64,000 bases of DNA, from positions 3,572,417 to 3,636,416 of the forward strand of contig NZ_CP136051.1 in the NCBI RefSeq assembly GCF_032999765.1. Reading direction: 5' to 3'. This stretch comes from Imperialibacter roseus (GTDB lineage: Bacteria; Bacteroidota; Bacteroidia; Cytophagales; Cyclobacteriaceae). Below the pieces are notes generated by a model that was not told where the DNA came from, searched no databases, and saw only the letters and a program-made list of their open reading frames with translations. Below, piece by piece: positions 61,960 through 64,000 of the stretch. Each line of letters starts with the position of its first letter. Position 1 is the first letter of the stretch. The position numbers and the translations under genes were made by a program.

Positions 61960-61967
61960 TATATTTG
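61960..61967 (+). promoter_or_regulatory. Candidate -7 box for the membrane AraC gene
   Basis: TATATTTG matches TAnnTTTG exactly, 17 bp before the ATG at 61985. No TTG at normal spacing upstream. Confidence 0.4.
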
Positions 61968-61984
61968 CGGTTCACTCTTGAACA

Positions 61985-63142
61985 ATGAATATAGGGCTGC
62001 TTCAAATTTTACTTTTTGCAGGCTGCATCCAGGCTATTCTCCTGGCCACTTACCTATTTTTTCATTCTGCCATCAGAGGTTCCCGGCTGTTTGGTATTCT
62101 ACTGTTGCTTCTGGCCATCCACTTGTTTCTTGTCACCAACGACAGGCAGGAGTTCTTCATGCAATTCCCGCACCTTTTGCACGTCACCTGGTTGGTGCCA
62201 TCACTTTACGGCCCCATCATTCTCATATTCGTGCGGCGAATCACCAGGTATTCGCTAAAGTCCTCGCTTGTGGAATGGCTTTACTTTGTCCCCTTTGTGC
62301 TACTGGCTGCCTATCACATGCCTTTCTATCTCCTGTCGGCAAGCGAGAAGCAGGCCTATATTGCGGACTTCGCCCTTTCGGTGAAAGACGACTTTGGGCT
62401 GATCAACCAGCTGGTCAACGTGCTCCATGTCACGTTTTTCTCTGCCTCACTTTGGTTTTATAATCTTTACAGAAAAAAGATCCTGAACTATGCTGCCTCT
62501 GAGGAAACCAGACTCCTGTGGCTGGGCAATTTTCTTTGGATCAATCTTGCCATTGTGTGCGTAGGTATGGCAGTGTTTTATGCCAGAAAGTATAACCTCC
62601 CCGTGGTTGGAAGCATTTACCCCTATCATTTTCTGGGTGTCATTTTCCTGATCTACTGGTCGGCCTATAAGCTCATCCGGCAGCCGGCTATTTTTCAGTC
62701 GGAAACTGAAGAAGGAGGCTTTGCCGAAGTGTCGGAAGTTCCGTCGACCCAGGAGGCTGCCAGGCCGGTTACAGAACAGCAACGGCAGCTGGCTGAGGGC
62801 ATCAAAAAGCTGATGGAAGAGGAAAGGCTCTACCGAACGGCCGGCCTTGCGCTGCCCGACGTGGCGGCAAAGTTAAAGTCGAACAAGCAGTACGTGTCGG
62901 AAGCTATCAACCTGGTGTTTGGCAAAAACTTCTACGACTTTGTGAATGAGTACCGGCTGAAAGAATTTACCAACAAGCTTGATAGCCAGGAAGACCAAAA
63001 CCTCACGCTGCTGGGCATTGCCTCCAATGCAGGCTTCAATTCCAAGGCTACCTTTAATGCGGTGTTCAAGAAACACTATGGGATGACGCCGTCGGAATAC
63101 CAAAGGGAAAATTCCAATGTTCAAAAAACAAAGATCAAATAA
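61985..63142 (+). CDS. Membrane-bound AraC family transcriptional regulator
   Basis: 385 residues with a seven-helix N-terminal region (FAGCIQAILLATYLFFHSAI to YPYHFLGVIFLIYWSAYKLI) and a cytoplasmic AraC domain near the end (LPDVAAKLKSNKQYVSEAIN, GIASNAGFNSKATFNAVFKK, HYGMTPSEYQRE). It likely senses a signal at the membrane and binds DNA directly. The last 12 codons (from about 63105) overlap the first copy of a 46-bp tandem repeat, so the C-terminus looks to have been altered by repeat spread. Confidence 0.9.
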   Translation: MNIGLLQILLFAGCIQAILLATYLFFHSAIRGSRLFGILLLLLAIHLFLVTNDRQEFFMQFPHLLHVTWLVPSLYGPIILIFVRRITRYSLKSSLVEWLYFVPFVLLAAYHMPFYLLSASEKQAYIADFALSVKDDFGLINQLVNVLHVTFFSASLWFYNLYRKKILNYAASEETRLLWLGNFLWINLAIVCVGMAVFYARKYNLPVVGSIYPYHFLGVIFLIYWSAYKLIRQPAIFQSETEEGGFAEVSEVPSTQEAARPVTEQQRQLAEGIKKLMEEERLYRTAGLALPDVAAKLKSNKQYVSEAINLVFGKNFYDFVNEYRLKEFTNKLDSQEDQNLTLLGIASNAGFNSKATFNAVFKKHYGMTPSEYQRENSNVQKTKIK

Positions 63143-63236
63143 GCAACAACGAGGAAATTCCAAAACTCAAGCAGCAAAAGACAAATGAGCACCAAAGAGA
63201 AAACTCCAAAGCTCAAGCTGCAAATAGCAAATAAGC
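63105..63236 (+). repeat. Three 40-bp repeats with an exact 46-bp period
   Basis: Copies at 63105-63144, 63151-63190 and 63197-63236 share the pattern GAGnAAAnTCCAAAnCTCAAG then CnGCAAAnnnCAAATnAGC, with 6-bp spacers. The first copy lies in the coding end of the AraC gene (REN-SNVQKTKIK). Copies 2 and 3 are about 80% alike; copy 1 is more diverged. Confidence 0.7.
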
Positions 63237-63289
63237 TTCATTCAGGCAATTACCAGATAACCGTCATCAATAAACTAAACATCACTTGC

Positions 63290-63454
63290 CGTCATTGCGA
63301 GAAGCTCGTCTACTCATCGATTGTGTTCGATAATTATGAAGCGACGAAGCAATCCTGCTCATAGGAATTTACGCTTCGAAATAAACAAGTTTGCTTCGTC
63401 ACTTAGTATGTGGTACACACAATTCAAACTCATCTGAGTATCCTCGCAATGACG
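63290..63454. repeat. MITE-like element with CGTCATTGCGAG ends
   Basis: Terminal inverted repeats CGTCATTGCGAG (63290-63301) and CTCGCAATGACG (63443-63454), 12 bp, perfect. Internal arms GACGAAGCAA (63343-63352) and TTGCTTCGTC (63391-63400), 10 bp, perfect. Non-coding, about 165 bp. Similar CGTCATTGCGAG palindromes are widespread in bacterial genomes. Confidence 0.65.
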
Positions 63455-63555
63455 AATGATAAAATACACGTCTCAATTCGTCCGGATTGATCAATTCGGA
63501 CGATCAGCTATCAACTCCCTCCGTATATCAGCCAGTCAAAAAACTCAAAACCATT

Positions 63556-64000
63556 ATGAAAAAGAATGTACTCATGGGGCTGATTCTCCTCGGCTGGGCT
63601 ACAGTGTCACAAGCACAAACAAAGCTCTCACTGTCGGTGCCGCTGCTCGACTTGCCTCAAAACACCCAGCTTCCGCAGAACTACCCTTCCATGCATCAGT
63701 CCCTTCAATGGAGCGCCGATGTGTACGACGTGAGCTTCTGGGGTATTGACGCCGCTAGCAATTCGCTGTTCGACAAAAAATGGACGCAGACTGGTTTCAG
63801 CTATGCCACCGGACTGCTCTTCAGCAAGTATGGCAGTGAGCTGCCCCTGCCGCTTGGCGTATGGGGGCATGAAGAATACCACCGCTCCGTGCTTGGCACT
63901 AAGGGCATCGCCAGCAAAAACGGCAACTGGATTTTCCACCGCTGGGACGGCACCGTGTATGGCCCGTCGGACGAAGACCTCGCCAACCTGAAGGCTACCG
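63556..64000 (+). CDS. Exported protein with HEEYH motif, 5' part only
   Basis: 148 codons to the window edge with no stop. A Sec signal (VLMGLILLGWATVSQAQ) is followed by aromatic-rich strand-like sequence (SLQWSADVYDVSFWGIDAA) and VWGHEEYHRSVLG, an HExxH zinc-peptidase-type pattern (about residues 103-107), in an exported context. A membrane or barrel-associated protease is conceivable, but the flanking sequence does not match a family I recognise. The true length is unknown. Confidence 0.5.
   Translation, partial: MKKNVLMGLILLGWATVSQAQTKLSLSVPLLDLPQNTQLPQNYPSMHQSLQWSADVYDVSFWGIDAASNSLFDKKWTQTGFSYATGLLFSKYGSELPLPLGVWGHEEYHRSVLGTKGIASKNGNWIFHRWDGTVYGPSDEDLANLKAT

Noticed and set aside
63105-63236. 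Possible CRISPR-like array
   Set aside because: The spacers are only 6 bp and the repeats have diverged; no cas genes are present. It is a plain tandem repeat.

Overview
The window looks like a chromosomal segment of a marine or soil-type Bacteroidota of the order Cytophagales (Fulvivirga, Roseivirga or Imperialibacter-like; the genus is an inference). Reasons: TonB-dependent receptors and PorT-like outer membrane barrels, families largely seen in this phylum (DUF3667, DUF4197, the winged-helix regulator paired with a membrane protein), several TAnnTTTG-type -7 promoter boxes, weak Shine-Dalgarno signals, and moderate GC. No rRNA, tRNA, CRISPR array or complete insertion sequence was seen. 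Both edges cut genes: an NfeD-like protein on the left and a secreted protein with an HEEYH motif on the right.

Layout. 1-8.7 kb: NfeD end, kdsB, a DUF3667 membrane protein, a serine-hydrolase lipoprotein, then the leftward operon guaA / TPR-periplasmic-binding protein / hemL. 9.0-10.2 kb: four tandem small membrane-anchored coiled-coil proteins. 10.2-17.7 kb: SSS symporter, Hsp20, PAP2 phosphatase, a VapBC-like pair whose toxin has lost an active-site Asp, DUF4197 lipoprotein, cinA, and a lone 2-oxoacid dehydrogenase E2. 17.7-20.4 kb: an AT-rich accessory patch with a decayed copy of the E2 3' end followed by a two-gene module, a ParB-fold protein and a D12-class adenine methyltransferase. 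20.4-24.4 kb: secreted M14 carboxypeptidase with EF-hand-like loops, PqqB-like metallo-beta-lactamase lipoprotein, and a RAYT transposase flanked by REP-like hairpins. 24.4-31.1 kb: the RDD / SpoIIM / DUF4129 / DUF4350 / MoxR / DUF58 cluster. 31.1-34.2 kb: bioF-bioD-bioA. 34.3-40.5 kb: outer membrane proteins, a stand-alone TonB-plug lipoprotein, a VOC protein, a bestrophin preceded by a 55-codon carbonic-anhydrase-like ORF, and a tandem UspA. 40.7-48.3 kb: mtaB, a serpin lipoprotein, a three-gene set around a winged-helix regulator with matching palindromic operators, an ABC-2 exporter, and an orphan lipoprotein. 48.5-59.97 kb: FtsX/MacB permease, M48 protease, FAH hydrolase, M23 peptidase, Bcp peroxiredoxin, secreted Gfo/Idh/MocA protein, DUF2461, a Kv-type channel with a C-terminal zinc ribbon, a membrane protein and a methyltransferase. 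60-64 kb: repeats, a GlxA-type AraC regulator divergent from a VOC protein, a membrane-bound AraC regulator, and the right-edge gene.

Most of the window is housekeeping or envelope biology. The accessory signals are concentrated in: the ParB-fold/methyltransferase module beside a duplicated E2 end; the RAYT with its hairpins and a 19-bp-arm palindrome that recurs 26 kb away; the small coiled-coil array; the carbonic-anhydrase-like ORF coupled to bestrophin; and the repeat-rich gaps at 56.3, 60.0 and 63.1-63.5 kb. The best candidate for an undescribed system is the ParB-fold plus adenine methyltransferase pair, followed by the coiled-coil array.
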